A stretch of DNA of 64,000 nt from Desulfurellaceae bacterium bin18 (GTDB taxonomy: Bacteria; Desulfobacterota; Binatia; Bin18). Under the pieces are notes generated by a model, which was not told the DNA's origin, ran no database searches, and was given only the letters and a program-made list of their open reading frames with translations. Shown piece after piece: positions 17,704-26,724 of this stretch (its first letter is position 1; each line of letters starts with the position of its first letter). Location: NCBI GenBank assembly GCA_002238415.1, contig MPMI01000032.1, positions 1-64,000 of the forward strand, in the 5' to 3' direction. A program made the translations under genes and the position numbers.

Positions 17704-17836
17704 AGTGAATAAATCCGCGCGACAGAGACGTCTTCCCTTGGTGAAGATTCTCTGATCTCAGTGTTCTTACGGCCTCCTCCGCTCAGTAGACGACTAACTT
17801 TTCTGTATTTTCTGCCGCGAAAGGGGTGAGTTGGTA

Positions 17837-18241
17837 TTACTGGGCATTGTACGTGCCTGGGTCCGTCATTGCCGGCGCGCCGCCTTGGTTCGGGTCGAGA
17901 AAGGCGAGGACACGTTTTCCTGACGACTTATCCATCCAGCGCCGCAGTCGTTGCTCAAGCACCAATCGCAGCTGATAGTCGCGTTTGATGTTAGCCACGA
18001 CTTCTTCGGCGCTTCTGCCCGTTAGCGGCGTCGATTTCCGTTTCCCTTTTCGGAGCCCTGCCGGGGAACGAGACTTCACGAGCAACGGGCGATACCGACC
18101 ACTTTGCTTGTGATACGCCCGCCAGACGGATGCAGATCGATCACGGACGAGACGCAGGGTCTGTTTCTCGTTTTCCCAATACTGGTGTTTGGGGGTACTG
18201 CCATAATACAGTATCTCTTGAGTAGAAGCCGTTCGACCCAT
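17837..18241 (-). CDS. hypothetical basic protein
   Basis: About 134 aa from ATG 18241, rich in Arg and Lys, with no signal peptide or membrane span. I do not recognise the family. The segment RSAEEVVANIKRDYQLRLVLEQRLRRW predicts helices, and the C-terminal tail is low complexity. It is convergent with fabH and downstream of rsfS. Codon pattern looks coding, but function is unknown. Confidence 0.55.
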   Translation of the reverse strand: MGRTASTQEILYYGSTPKHQYWENEKQTLRLVRDRSASVWRAYHKQSGRYRPLLVKSRSPAGLRKGKRKSTPLTGRSAEEVVANIKRDYQLRLVLEQRLRRWMDKSSGKRVLAFLDPNQGGAPAMTDPGTYNAQ

Positions 18242-18347
18242 AGCATCTCCCACCGAGGTTTACTCGCTGGTTCCTGCTCTCAGTATAAGGGGAAAGCCGT
18301 ATGGAAGGAAAGGGAAGGCTGGTTTTCTCGACGCCAGAGAAAAACCG

Positions 18348-18743
18348 CTAACCGGTTTCGAGTCGGAGGTCCAGGGCTTGCGTCGAGTAGGGTTCGGGCA
18401 GCGTACAGCGTGGAGCCTTGGCCCAGAGCCCTTCAAGATTGTAAAATTCTCGTACGGTTTCGTAGAAAATATGGACAATCACATCCCCGAAATCCATGAG
18501 GATCCATTGTCCGTGCGAGACGCCCTCAAGGGCTAACGGGCGATGGCCTTCCTGCCGGAGGACCTTCTCAATCGCTTGGCTGATCGTCTGCACCTGAATG
18601 TCCGACCGCCCGGTACAAATCACAAAATAGGAGGCAACAGAAGTCAACGCTTCCACGTCGAGGACAACCAGGTCGTATGCCTTTTTGTCCAGCGCGGACT
18701 GAGCGCACCGCAGGGCCTTTTGCCAGCTGTCGTCAGCCTTCAA
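18348..18743 (-). CDS. rsfS: ribosomal silencing factor RsfS
   Basis: About 131 aa. Binds ribosomal protein uL14 and keeps the 30S and 50S subunits apart in slow growth. Family motifs: YDLVVLDVEALTSVASYFVICTGRSD and HGQWILMDFGDVIVHIF followed by REFYNLEGLW. No ATG fits; I chose the TTG at 18743, which overlaps the 3' end of nadD, the standard nadD-rsfS pairing. Confidence 0.92.
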   Translation of the reverse strand: MKADDSWQKALRCAQSALDKKAYDLVVLDVEALTSVASYFVICTGRSDIQVQTISQAIEKVLRQEGHRPLALEGVSHGQWILMDFGDVIVHIFYETVREFYNLEGLWAKAPRCTLPEPYSTQALDLRLETG

Positions 18744-19401
18744 GGGAAGAAGCCTCTTGGGTGCGATAGGGAGTGTGGGTCGCGATGTAGTCCGCCACGG
18801 CAGGCGGGAGCTGGCAGAGCGTGGGCCGACCGGCGCGCAGGTTGTCACGTATGCCGGAGGCCGAAATATGAAGACCGTCCAGTGTATAGAGCGTCAATGT
18901 ATGCCCTGATTCATGCTGGTATCTCTGCTGGGTCGGATCATACCAAAAGGCGGACCGGAGAGCAACGGGAAGGAGTTGGTCAAGTGACGGTGTAGGGACC
19001 CCGGGCCGCGACGTGACAATCAGGTCACATAAACTGGGAATCTCCAGATAATCCTTCCACGTCTCTATCTCACAGAACGCGTCCATCCCGATCAGAAAGG
19101 CGAGGGAGGTCAACGTTCCTCTTGCCCGAAAGGCACGGATCGTATCAATCGAAAACGAGGGGCCTGCACGGTCGAGTTCAATACGAGAGGCAAAGAAGGC
19201 CGGGTTGGCGGCAACCGCTCGCTCCACCATATTGTAACGATGGTGGGCAGGGGCGATATCCGTTGTACGCTTGTGCGGGGGAGAGGCAGCAGGAATAAAG
19301 TATATCCGGTCAAGTGCAAATGCTGCGCAGACTTCTTCCGCACTGCGCAGATGCCCTAGATGGATGGGGTTAAACGTTCCGCCGAACAGTCCAACCTTCA
19401 T
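18733..19401 (-). CDS. nadD: nicotinate-nucleotide adenylyltransferase
   Basis: 222 aa. Joins nicotinate mononucleotide and ATP to make deamido-NAD. It has the nucleotidyltransferase signature GLFGGTFNPIHLGHLRSAEE with the HxGH motif, and the C-terminal SASGIRDNLRAGRP in place of the ISSTxIR motif. Located in the obgE-proB-proA-nadD-rsfS run. Confidence 0.94.
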   Translation of the reverse strand: MKVGLFGGTFNPIHLGHLRSAEEVCAAFALDRIYFIPAASPPHKRTTDIAPAHHRYNMVERAVAANPAFFASRIELDRAGPSFSIDTIRAFRARGTLTSLAFLIGMDAFCEIETWKDYLEIPSLCDLIVTSRPGVPTPSLDQLLPVALRSAFWYDPTQQRYQHESGHTLTLYTLDGLHISASGIRDNLRAGRPTLCQLPPAVADYIATHTPYRTQEASSLEG

Positions 19402-19422
19402 ACGTCAAGGCCTATGGGCATG

Positions 19423-20679
19423 TTATACTCGTATCTGGCCATCTCCGTAGACCACATATTTATACGTTGTCAGCTCACGCAGCCCCATGGGCCCCCTGGC
19501 GTGAAGTCGGTTCGTTGAAATACCGACCTCAGCCCCAAAGCCGAACTCAAAGCCGTCGGTGAATCGCGTCGAAGCGTTTGCATAGACTGTCGCAGAGTCG
19601 ACTTCACGCAGAAACCGCCGGACGTGTGAGTAATCTTCGCTGACGATACAATCGGCCAGTCCTGACCCGTTGGTATGAATAAAATCCAGCGCTTCATCAA
19701 GCGAGCCTACCACTTTGACCGAGAGGATTTTATCAAGATATTCGGTTTGCCAATCCGTCTCAGTCGCGACGCCCACCTGAGGGACGATCTGGCGCGTCTG
19801 GTCACAGCCACGAACCTCGACACTCTCTTGTTCGAGTCGCGCCACAAAGTCCGGCAGGAAACGGGACGCAACGGTCTCGTGCACCAGCAGGTTCTCCATG
19901 GCGTTGCACACCCACGGTCTTTGGGCCTTAGCGTTCAGACACACTTGGTGCGCTTTCTCAATATCGGCAGCAGCATCGACATAGGTATGGCACAAGCCGG
20001 AGAAATGCTGGATCACGGGGATAGCGGATTCACGCGTGACGGCGCGGATCAATTCCTCTCCGCCGCGCGGAATAATGACATCAATACAGCGGTCCTGTTG
20101 GAGGAGAAAGGTGACGGCCTGTCGATCAGTAGAACGGACCAGTTGGACCGCCCCGTCCGGCAAGCCCGCTTCGGCAAAGGCGTGCGCAAGAATATCGACA
20201 ATAGCACTGTTCGTCGCAAATGCCTCCGACCCTCCTTTGAGCACAACCGCATTGCCGGCTTTGAGGCACAGGCCGGCGGCATCGGCCGTCACATTCGGTC
20301 GCGACTCATAAATAATCCCGACCACACCCAGCGGAACGCGGACCTGACTGATTTCCAGGCCATTTGGTCGCTTCCAGGTAGCGACCGTTTCCTCGACTGG
20401 GTCCGGCAGATCGACCATGATTTCAAGCCCGGTGGCCATAGCGTGTATACGCGCCTGGTCCAGCGTCAGTCGATCGAGCAGAGCGGCGGATAAATCGTTG
20501 TCTTTTCCCCGGGCAACATCCTGGGCATTGGCAGTGAGTAAGACTTCCGTCTGATTCCGGAGTCGCTGGGCGGCAGCAAGAAGTGCTTGATTCTTCGTGT
20601 GTGTTGACACTGTTGCCAATACCCGGGCGGCTTTTTTTGCGGTTTGGGCTAATGCGACCACCATATTTTCAAGACTCAT
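19423..20679 (-). CDS. proA: gamma-glutamyl phosphate reductase
   Basis: 418 aa aldehyde-dehydrogenase-fold enzyme making glutamate semialdehyde in proline synthesis. Markers include PLGVVGIIYESRPNVTADAAGLCLKAGNAVVLKGG and the active-site Cys in NAKAQRPWVCNAMENLLVH, with a C-terminal FGFGAEVGISTNRLHARGP. Located 30 bases after proB, so both proline-pathway steps are coupled. Confidence 0.95.
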   Translation of the reverse strand: MSLENMVVALAQTAKKAARVLATVSTHTKNQALLAAAQRLRNQTEVLLTANAQDVARGKDNDLSAALLDRLTLDQARIHAMATGLEIMVDLPDPVEETVATWKRPNGLEISQVRVPLGVVGIIYESRPNVTADAAGLCLKAGNAVVLKGGSEAFATNSAIVDILAHAFAEAGLPDGAVQLVRSTDRQAVTFLLQQDRCIDVIIPRGGEELIRAVTRESAIPVIQHFSGLCHTYVDAAADIEKAHQVCLNAKAQRPWVCNAMENLLVHETVASRFLPDFVARLEQESVEVRGCDQTRQIVPQVGVATETDWQTEYLDKILSVKVVGSLDEALDFIHTNGSGLADCIVSEDYSHVRRFLREVDSATVYANASTRFTDGFEFGFGAEVGISTNRLHARGPMGLRELTTYKYVVYGDGQIRV

Positions 20680-20709
20680 CGCCTCTTCCTTTGTGTCTCT
20701 TCACCAAGC

Positions 20710-21849
20710 TTATAACAAGGCCAAGTCGTCACGATGAATCACTTCATCACTCACCTTATAGCCGAGCGTCTGTTCAATCTGACTCGTGTGCACGCCTTGA
20801 ATTTGCCTCAGAGCTGCGGCGCCATAATTCACCAGGCCGCGTGCAAATTCATCTCCGCTTTCGTCGAGGCAGGTCACACAGTCCCCTTCCTCAAAGCTCC
20901 CGTATATTTCACGTACCCCGGCCGGTAACAGGCTTCTTCCATCCCGCCGAATCGCCGCCGCCGCCCCGGCATCCAGACGGAGTGAGCCGGCCGGCTTCAG
21001 CGTGTAGGCAATCCAGTGTTTCCGACTTGCAATCCTGTCCGAGACCGGCAGAAACAGCGTACCAACTTCCCGCTGCGGGTCAAAAGCCGCACCTAGTTCT
21101 GCATTGCTCCGCCCATCTATAAGAAGGGACGGAATACCCGACAGGGCCGCCTTTTGGGCGGCTTCAATTTTAGAAGTCATCCCGCCGCGGCCTAACGGAC
21201 CAGCCACACCGCACCGCTGCATCAATTGTGCGTCGAACTGCTCGACAAGAGCGATACGTTTCGCCTGCCGGTCCAGACGGGGGTCGGTTTCATAGAGACC
21301 CGCAACGTCGCTCAATATGATCAGCAGATCCGCCTCGACCAGGACGGCGACTTGGGCAGAAAGATTATCGTTGTCGCCAAACTGGATTTCTTCAACCGCA
21401 ACCGTGTCATTCTCGTTGACAATTGGTACGACTCCGGATTCGATCAGCGTCAGGAGGGTGTGCTTGGCGTTCAGATAGCGTCTCCGGTTCGCCAGATCGT
21501 CATGGGTGAGCAGAATCTGCGCCACCCGGATGGCGTGCTGCGAAAAGCATTTTTCATACAGCGCCATGAGCGTAATCTGTCCAATGGCGGCGGCGGCCTG
21601 TTTCGCCGGTATCGTCCTCGGGCGCTGTTTCATATTGAGCACGCCCATTCCGGCAGCAACGGCTCCCGAAGTGACCAAGACCACCTCCGCCTGCGGCAGG
21701 GCAGAAAGGGTCGTCGCGAGTTGGCTGATACGTGGAGCATGGACACCGTCTCCGTCGGACAGCACGCTGCTCCCGACTTTCACCACAATCCGCTTCGTGC
21801 GCTCAAGAATACCAGCCTTATGTGCGAGTTGGATATTGCGATCACTCAT
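20710..21849 (-). CDS. proB: glutamate 5-kinase
   Basis: 379 aa: an amino-acid kinase domain (RIVVKVGSSVLSDGDGVHAP; VPIVNENDTVAVEEIQFGDNDNLSAQVA) followed by a C-terminal PUA domain (residues ~285-370). Phosphorylates glutamate, the first and feedback-controlled step of proline synthesis. Its start overlaps the obgE stop (ATGA). Confidence 0.95.
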   Translation of the reverse strand: MSDRNIQLAHKAGILERTKRIVVKVGSSVLSDGDGVHAPRISQLATTLSALPQAEVVLVTSGAVAAGMGVLNMKQRPRTIPAKQAAAAIGQITLMALYEKCFSQHAIRVAQILLTHDDLANRRRYLNAKHTLLTLIESGVVPIVNENDTVAVEEIQFGDNDNLSAQVAVLVEADLLIILSDVAGLYETDPRLDRQAKRIALVEQFDAQLMQRCGVAGPLGRGGMTSKIEAAQKAALSGIPSLLIDGRSNAELGAAFDPQREVGTLFLPVSDRIASRKHWIAYTLKPAGSLRLDAGAAAAIRRDGRSLLPAGVREIYGSFEEGDCVTCLDESGDEFARGLVNYGAAALRQIQGVHTSQIEQTLGYKVSDEVIHRDDLALL

Positions 21850-22895
21850 GGTGGGGAACCCTCGATCTCCCCTTCGTCGCCTTCGCCCATCCGATGTTGT
21901 CTGTGTTCAAGCAGATGGGCGATTGCTCTCACCAATTCCTGTTTCCCTTCCCCGGTTACAGCAGAAATGAGATGCAAATTTTTCTTATGCCGGCCAAAAA
22001 CTTCCTGTACCTCAGGAAAACGTTCGCGGGTGATCGTCAGGTCAGCTTTGGTGACGACCACGAGCTGCGGACGGCGGGCCAGGGCAGTATCAAAAGCGTC
22101 AAGTTCACGATTGATGACGCTATAGTCGGCATACGGATCACGTGCTGGGTCAGATATATCAAGAAGATGCACGAGAATAGAAGTCCGCGAGAGATGGCGC
22201 AGAAAGCGTACGCCGAGTCCATGTCCGGCGTGCGCGCCCTCAATGAGCCCCGGCACGTCAGCCATGACAAATGACCCTTCATCGCCATAGCGCACAACAC
22301 CAAGGTGCGGAACGAGGGTCGTAAAGGGAAAGTCGGCAACCCGTGGACGTGCGGCAGACACTGCAGAGATCAGCGTCGACTTCCCGACGTTGGGAAACCC
22401 AACCAGGCCAACATCCGCCAGGAGGCGGAGTTCAAGCCGGAGCTGCCGCGTCTCTCCGGGCAATCCCGGCTGGGCGAATCGGGGGGCCCGGTTTGTGGAG
22501 GAGGTGAAAGAGGCATTCCCTCTGCCGCCTTTTCCGCCCTGGGCGACCACGACCTGTTGGCCTGCGGTTCGCAGGTCGGCGAGTATTTCTCCACTCTCTC
22601 TGTCGCGGGCAATGGTTCCGGCTGGGACAGAAAGGACGAGGGGCTTTGCATTTTTCCCATGTTGGTCCTTGCCCCGTCCATGCTCACCCCGAGCCGCTTT
22701 GGCATGATGCCGGTGGGCGAGATCGAGCAGCGTGTTCCGTTGCGGATCAACACGCAGGATGATGTCTCCGCCATTGCCGCCATTGCCGCCGTTCGGTCCC
22801 CCCCAGGGCCGAAACTTCTCGCGCAGAAAGCTGACACAGCCACGCCCGCCATCACCGGCTTTGACTGTCATGGTCACTTCGTCAACGAAGTTCAT
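21846..22895 (-). CDS. obgE: Obg-family GTPase (CgtA/ObgE)
   Basis: 349 aa ribosome-assembly GTPase. The glycine-rich Obg domain (FRPWGGPNGGNGGNGGDI) fills residues 1-158. The GTPase domain has the P-loop GFPNVGKSTLISAVSAA, the switch PFTTLVPHLGVV, DVPGLIEGAHAG and VVTKADL. The C-terminal extension is short. Part of the conserved rplU-rpmA-obgE arrangement, though a terminator lies between rpmA and obgE here. Confidence 0.96.
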   Translation of the reverse strand: MNFVDEVTMTVKAGDGGRGCVSFLREKFRPWGGPNGGNGGNGGDIILRVDPQRNTLLDLAHRHHAKAARGEHGRGKDQHGKNAKPLVLSVPAGTIARDRESGEILADLRTAGQQVVVAQGGKGGRGNASFTSSTNRAPRFAQPGLPGETRQLRLELRLLADVGLVGFPNVGKSTLISAVSAARPRVADFPFTTLVPHLGVVRYGDEGSFVMADVPGLIEGAHAGHGLGVRFLRHLSRTSILVHLLDISDPARDPYADYSVINRELDAFDTALARRPQLVVVTKADLTITRERFPEVQEVFGRHKKNLHLISAVTGEGKQELVRAIAHLLEHRQHRMGEGDEGEIEGSPP

Positions 22896-22936
22896 AGCCC
22901 ATGTATATCAGGAATAAGAGACTGAAGCAGGCCAAT

Positions 22937-22962
22937 AAAAAAGCCCCGAAGTGGGGCTTTTC
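22937..22962 (-). terminator. rho-independent terminator after rpmA
   Basis: Read on the minus strand it is a stem AAAAGCCCC...GGGGCTTTT with a short loop, ending in a run of six T. It lies between the stop of rpmA and the start of obgE, so it should end or attenuate the rplU-rpmA transcript. Confidence 0.85.
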
Positions 22963-22997
22963 CTACGATCTTTTGCTCGCGCGCGTGGTAGAGCAGC

Positions 22998-23252
22998 TTA
23001 CTGTGGGTACACGCAGACCCGCTTGCGCGTTTTGCCCATGCGTTCGAATTGAATCACCCCGTCGGCCTTCGCAAACAGGGTATAATCTCGTCCCATGCCA
23101 ACATTGGTCCCTGGATAGATACGCGTTCCAAGTTGACGGACAATAATATTCCCGGCTTTGGCAAATTGCCCGCCAAAAAGCTTGACGCCGCGGTGCTGTC
23201 CTGGGCTGTCTCGGCCATTCCGACTGGAGCCTTGTCCTTTTTTATGTGCCAC
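22998..23252 (-). CDS. rpmA: 50S ribosomal protein L27
   Basis: 84 aa. Begins [19 protein letters not shown] and continues [20 protein letters not shown], the standard L27 sequence near the peptidyl-transferase centre. No N-terminal extension requiring cleavage is seen. It follows rplU by 2 bases. Confidence 0.97.
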   Translation of the reverse strand: MAHKKGQGSSRNGRDSPGQHRGVKLFGGQFAKAGNIIVRQLGTRIYPGTNVGMGRDYTLFAKADGVIQFERMGKTRKRVCVYPQ

Positions 23253-23254
23253 CT

Positions 23255-23575
23255 TTATCCTCCCAGGTTGATCGATTTGACCTGCACAGCCGTAAAGTGC
23301 TGCCGATGGCCCTGTTTGCGCCGATACCCTTTGCGCCGTTTCTTCTTAAAAACAATAATCTTTTTCTCTTTGCCATGCTCAACAACGCGAGCCGTCACTG
23401 AAGCGCCGGGAACAAGCGGAGTACCAATGTGAACCGTGCCCTCGGCTGAGGTGAGCAGCACATCGGAGAACGTAATATCACTCCCTAGCTCTCCCGGGAG
23501 AGACTCCACTCGCAGAAGCTCGCCCTGTGTCACTCGATATTGTTTTCCACCCGTACGAATTACTGCGTATGACAT
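23255..23575 (-). CDS. rplU: 50S ribosomal protein L21
   Basis: 106 aa. Starts [20 protein letters not shown] and has the C-terminal [18 protein letters not shown] signature of L21, which binds 23S rRNA. First gene of the rplU-rpmA unit. Confidence 0.97.
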   Translation of the reverse strand: MSYAVIRTGGKQYRVTQGELLRVESLPGELGSDITFSDVLLTSAEGTVHIGTPLVPGASVTARVVEHGKEKKIIVFKKKRRKGYRRKQGHRQHFTAVQVKSINLGG

Positions 23576-23626
23576 CTCCCGTTACCTATGCGAGCGTGTT
23601 TTTTCTGTCAACTCCCAGGTGCTCCG

Positions 23627-24019
23627 TCACTCAGTATTCAGAGCGTGGCGAATGGCCTTGGGAATGGGCTGGGGCTGGTCGTGCGGATTCACAAAAACTG
23701 CGGTGATTGACCCACTGACGCAGCGCTCTCCAGCTCGGTAGATTTCCCCGGCAAAGGTGATGGAGGTGGTTCCAATCCGCTCAACCCGGACCTTCACCTC
23801 AATCGGTTCATCAACAAAGAGGGGAACATAAAATGTTGCCGAGACATTCACCCGAGGCAACCCTGATATTTTGCGGTGGTCGGACAGCGGGAACCCAGCC
23901 TGCCGCATCAATTCCCACTCGGCTATCTCAAAATACCGGAACGCTGCCGTGTAATGAATACGGCCCGACGCATCGGTATCGACCCACCGCACCCGAAGTT
24001 TTTCCGTATGGGACAGCAT
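23627..24019 (-). CDS. hotdog-fold acyl-CoA thioesterase (4-hydroxybenzoyl-CoA type)
   Basis: About 130 aa from ATG 24019. The segment RVRWVDTDASGRIHYTAAFRYFE carries the catalytic Asp of the YbgC/4HBT family (usual form VRxxDTDxxGxVxxxxY). Hydrolyses acyl-CoA to free acid and CoA. The frame is open 28 codons upstream, but those residues are unlike the family. Located just 5' of rplU on the same strand. Confidence 0.88.
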   Translation of the reverse strand: MLSHTEKLRVRWVDTDASGRIHYTAAFRYFEIAEWELMRQAGFPLSDHRKISGLPRVNVSATFYVPLFVDEPIEVKVRVERIGTTSITFAGEIYRAGERCVSGSITAVFVNPHDQPQPIPKAIRHALNTE

Positions 24020-24099
24020 GATTTTATAGGAGTTCCTGAACGGGAAAGTCGCGTATCCCCAAAGGACAAGAGCAAAATAGGGAGGCCCAAGACGGGCAA

Positions 24100-25623
24100 T
24101 CACGCGTGTGGCTCAGCAGCCTCGCGGGCCACGGTCTGAATCCGCGGGATTGCTGTATAGATACGGCTCTCAGGTCCGTTCTGTACGCTCAGCCTAGCGA
24201 GATACTCTTCCAGTTTCTTTCGTATTGCCGTGAGCTGTGGGTCAGGCCGCGCTGTAGGCGATCTTTTTTGCCAAACGAGAGTCTTTGGCGCCGGAACTTT
24301 TTTTAATGGATTGATATATCTGCCATTTTTATGCATCTCAAAGTGCAGATGCGGTCCGGTGGCGGCCCCCGAAGACCCGACATAGCCGATAACCTGTCCC
24401 CTTTTTACAAAAGTTCCTGCTCTCACTCCTTTTTTGATCCGTCGCAGGTGGGCGTATGCCGAACTATAGGGTCCGTCATGGTCAATCTTGAGAAAACGGC
24501 CATAGTCGCCTTTCCAGCCGGCGTAAGTGACCTTGCCATCTGACACCGCGCGTACCGGTGTTCCCGTTGGCGCAGCGAAATCCACGCCGCGGTGGGGACG
24601 TTTCCGTTTGTAAATGGGATGCAACCGGGCATCGCTAAAGACCGATGAGATACGGGTGAATTGGACGGGGTGGCGCAGAAACTGCTGCCCAAACCCCATC
24701 CCTTCTTCCGCGTCAAGAGGAAAGACCAGGTGTTTTTCCCCTTTGTTCATGATTTCCGCAGCAAGCACTTTACCATGCCTCACTGCTTGCCCGTTATGCT
24801 GAATTTCCTCAAAAATGATTTTGAAAGGGTCACCCGGCTGAAGGTCGTATGAAAGGTTCAGATCCCAGCCCATATCTGCCACAGCATCAATGATGCTGGC
24901 TGGGACCCCTATCTTTCTGGCTGCCCAACTCAGACTATGGGTAATGCGACCGCCAACGGCACGCCAGACAAGGGTCGTGGGAGCGGTCTCGAGTCGTGAC
25001 TGAATACGCCCGCTCTCATCCTTCTCAAATACGAGCGAAGCATCCCGATCAATGCTGCAGGAAACGGTTCGCAGCGTTGGCGCCCCATTGTGGTCGGGCT
25101 CATAGGAGAGGGTTATGGTGCGTCCAACTTGCAACCTCCGTATCTCAACCCTTTGCCGCGCCGCATTGATCCACGCGGCGGTCTGTTGAGGCGAAAGGCC
25201 CTCTTTTTTCAGAATACTCCCAAACGTCTCGTTCGGCTCAATAGCATGTACAATGTGGTGCGGTGTGCCTATCGTCGGTACTGACTCAGGCAGCGGAGGA
25301 AGGGTAACGAGAACGGGCGGGACCGTGTCTCCTTCTGGAGTTGGCCGTTCTCCGATCGAACCCGTCTCCACATTACCCTGAACATCACTTCTTTTCGGAA
25401 CGTCGCTTCTTTGCTGAATCTCGTTCAAGCGCTGTTGGAGTCGAGCGATCACCCCGTTTTTGGCAGGAGCAGGATCAACGGCCGGGCTCGCCGCCCGAAC
25501 AACAAACCCAAGAAAACCGACTGCCAGGATGGGGGCGATAAGCAGCGCCCGAACGTGGCCGTTCTGGCGCCCGAGTGAAATGCAGAGTATTTCCTTGCAA
25601 TACTCCAACCACCGGCTCTGCAT
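24100..25623 (-). CDS. M23-family peptidoglycan endopeptidase
   Basis: About 507 aa from ATG 25623. An N-terminal hydrophobic anchor (LLIAPILAVGFLGFVVRA) is followed by a LysM/OapA-like region (HAIEPNETFGSILKKEGLS) and a C-terminal LytM domain with zinc motifs HRGVDFAAPTGTPV and GPHLHFEMH. It should cut peptide cross-links in the cell wall from the periplasmic side. Both catalytic motifs are intact, so an active enzyme rather than an EnvC-like activator is likely. Divergent from mltG, another cell-wall enzyme. Confidence 0.92.
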   Translation of the reverse strand: MQSRWLEYCKEILCISLGRQNGHVRALLIAPILAVGFLGFVVRAASPAVDPAPAKNGVIARLQQRLNEIQQRSDVPKRSDVQGNVETGSIGERPTPEGDTVPPVLVTLPPLPESVPTIGTPHHIVHAIEPNETFGSILKKEGLSPQQTAAWINAARQRVEIRRLQVGRTITLSYEPDHNGAPTLRTVSCSIDRDASLVFEKDESGRIQSRLETAPTTLVWRAVGGRITHSLSWAARKIGVPASIIDAVADMGWDLNLSYDLQPGDPFKIIFEEIQHNGQAVRHGKVLAAEIMNKGEKHLVFPLDAEEGMGFGQQFLRHPVQFTRISSVFSDARLHPIYKRKRPHRGVDFAAPTGTPVRAVSDGKVTYAGWKGDYGRFLKIDHDGPYSSAYAHLRRIKKGVRAGTFVKRGQVIGYVGSSGAATGPHLHFEMHKNGRYINPLKKVPAPKTLVWQKRSPTARPDPQLTAIRKKLEEYLARLSVQNGPESRIYTAIPRIQTVAREAAEPHA

Positions 25624-25671
25624 GGTCACAGAAGGTGCCAGTGAAATACGCAAAAGTCAAGTGATATTGGG

Positions 25672-26724
25672 GTGCGACATTGTTTCATTTCCATACCGAT
25701 GGTAAGTTGGGCGGCAGTGAAAAAGGTCCTGCCTCTTATTGCGTGTCTTGTCATTGGCGTCAGCGGACTTACCGCCTGTTACGTCTATGCACGGCTCAAC
25801 ACCCCAGGTCCGCCTTTAGCGGCGCCCGCTCGGCTCTTTATCTCTCCGGGCAGCACTCTCCAACAAACAGCGCAGATGCTGGTTGCCGAAGGCATACTGG
25901 CAAGTGTCCAGCCATTTCGTTTCTGGGCGCAATTCACCGGCAAAGACCATTCCATACAAAGTGGGGAGTATATCCTGGAAACCCCGCTGACCCCACGGAG
26001 GTTGCTTGAGACCTTGACCCTGGGTCAGGTCATCCACCACATGGTGACGATCCCGGAAGGACTGACACTCAAACAGATTGCCAAAAGACTGGAAGACCAG
26101 GGGTTTGGCCCTCAAGAGCAATTCCTGTCTCTGAGCACCTCTCCTCAGTTCTTAGCCACATGGGACCTCCAGGAATACGGACTCGAAGGCTACCTGTACC
26201 CGGACACTTACTTTTTTTCAAAGCCAAGCTCTGCGGAGGATATTCTGGGTCGTATGGTCACCCGTCTGTCTGAAGTCTTCAGTCCAGCCCTGCAACAGCA
26301 GGCGCAGGAGTTGGGGTTCTCCCAGCATGAGGTCCTGACCCTGGCCTCGCTCATTGAGAAAGAAACCGGGGCGGCAGAGGAACGCCCGCTGATTGCCGGA
26401 GTCTTTCACAATCGACTCCGGCAAAATATGCCACTCCAGTGTGATCCGACCGTCATCTACGGCATTCCGAACTTTGACGGGAATCTGACCCGTCGTCATC
26501 TGCGTACGCCCACGCCGTATAATACCTATCTGTTTACCGGCCTTCCGCCTGGCCCAATTGCCAACCCAGGACTCGCGGCTATTCAGGCCGTCCTCTCCCC
26601 AGCCGAAACGAACTACCTCTATTTTGTTGCCAGGGGAGACGGCACACACGTGTTCTCTTCCCGGCTCGCAGATCATAATCGCGCGGTTCGCCGGTTCCAG
26701 AAACGTCGCTCGCGCAATGGATAG
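25672..26724 (+). CDS. mltG: endolytic murein transglycosylase
   Basis: 350 aa from a GTG at 25672 (an ATG at 25699 is an alternative start; neither has a strong ribosome site). One N-terminal membrane span (VLPLIACLVIGVSGLTAC) places the YceG domain in the periplasm, where it cleaves nascent glycan strands. The catalytic motif ASLIEKETG is intact, with LPLQCDPTVIYG-like and YNTYLFTGLPPGPIANPG segments typical of the family. Confidence 0.94.
   Translation: MRHCFISIPMVSWAAVKKVLPLIACLVIGVSGLTACYVYARLNTPGPPLAAPARLFISPGSTLQQTAQMLVAEGILASVQPFRFWAQFTGKDHSIQSGEYILETPLTPRRLLETLTLGQVIHHMVTIPEGLTLKQIAKRLEDQGFGPQEQFLSLSTSPQFLATWDLQEYGLEGYLYPDTYFFSKPSSAEDILGRMVTRLSEVFSPALQQQAQELGFSQHEVLTLASLIEKETGAAEERPLIAGVFHNRLRQNMPLQCDPTVIYGIPNFDGNLTRRHLRTPTPYNTYLFTGLPPGPIANPGLAAIQAVLSPAETNYLYFVARGDGTHVFSSRLADHNRAVRRFQKRRSRNG

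Noticed and set aside
17909-17930. GGACACGTTTTCC resembling an arm of the palindromic element
   Set aside because: No matching second arm or core nearby; it is ordinary coding sequence.
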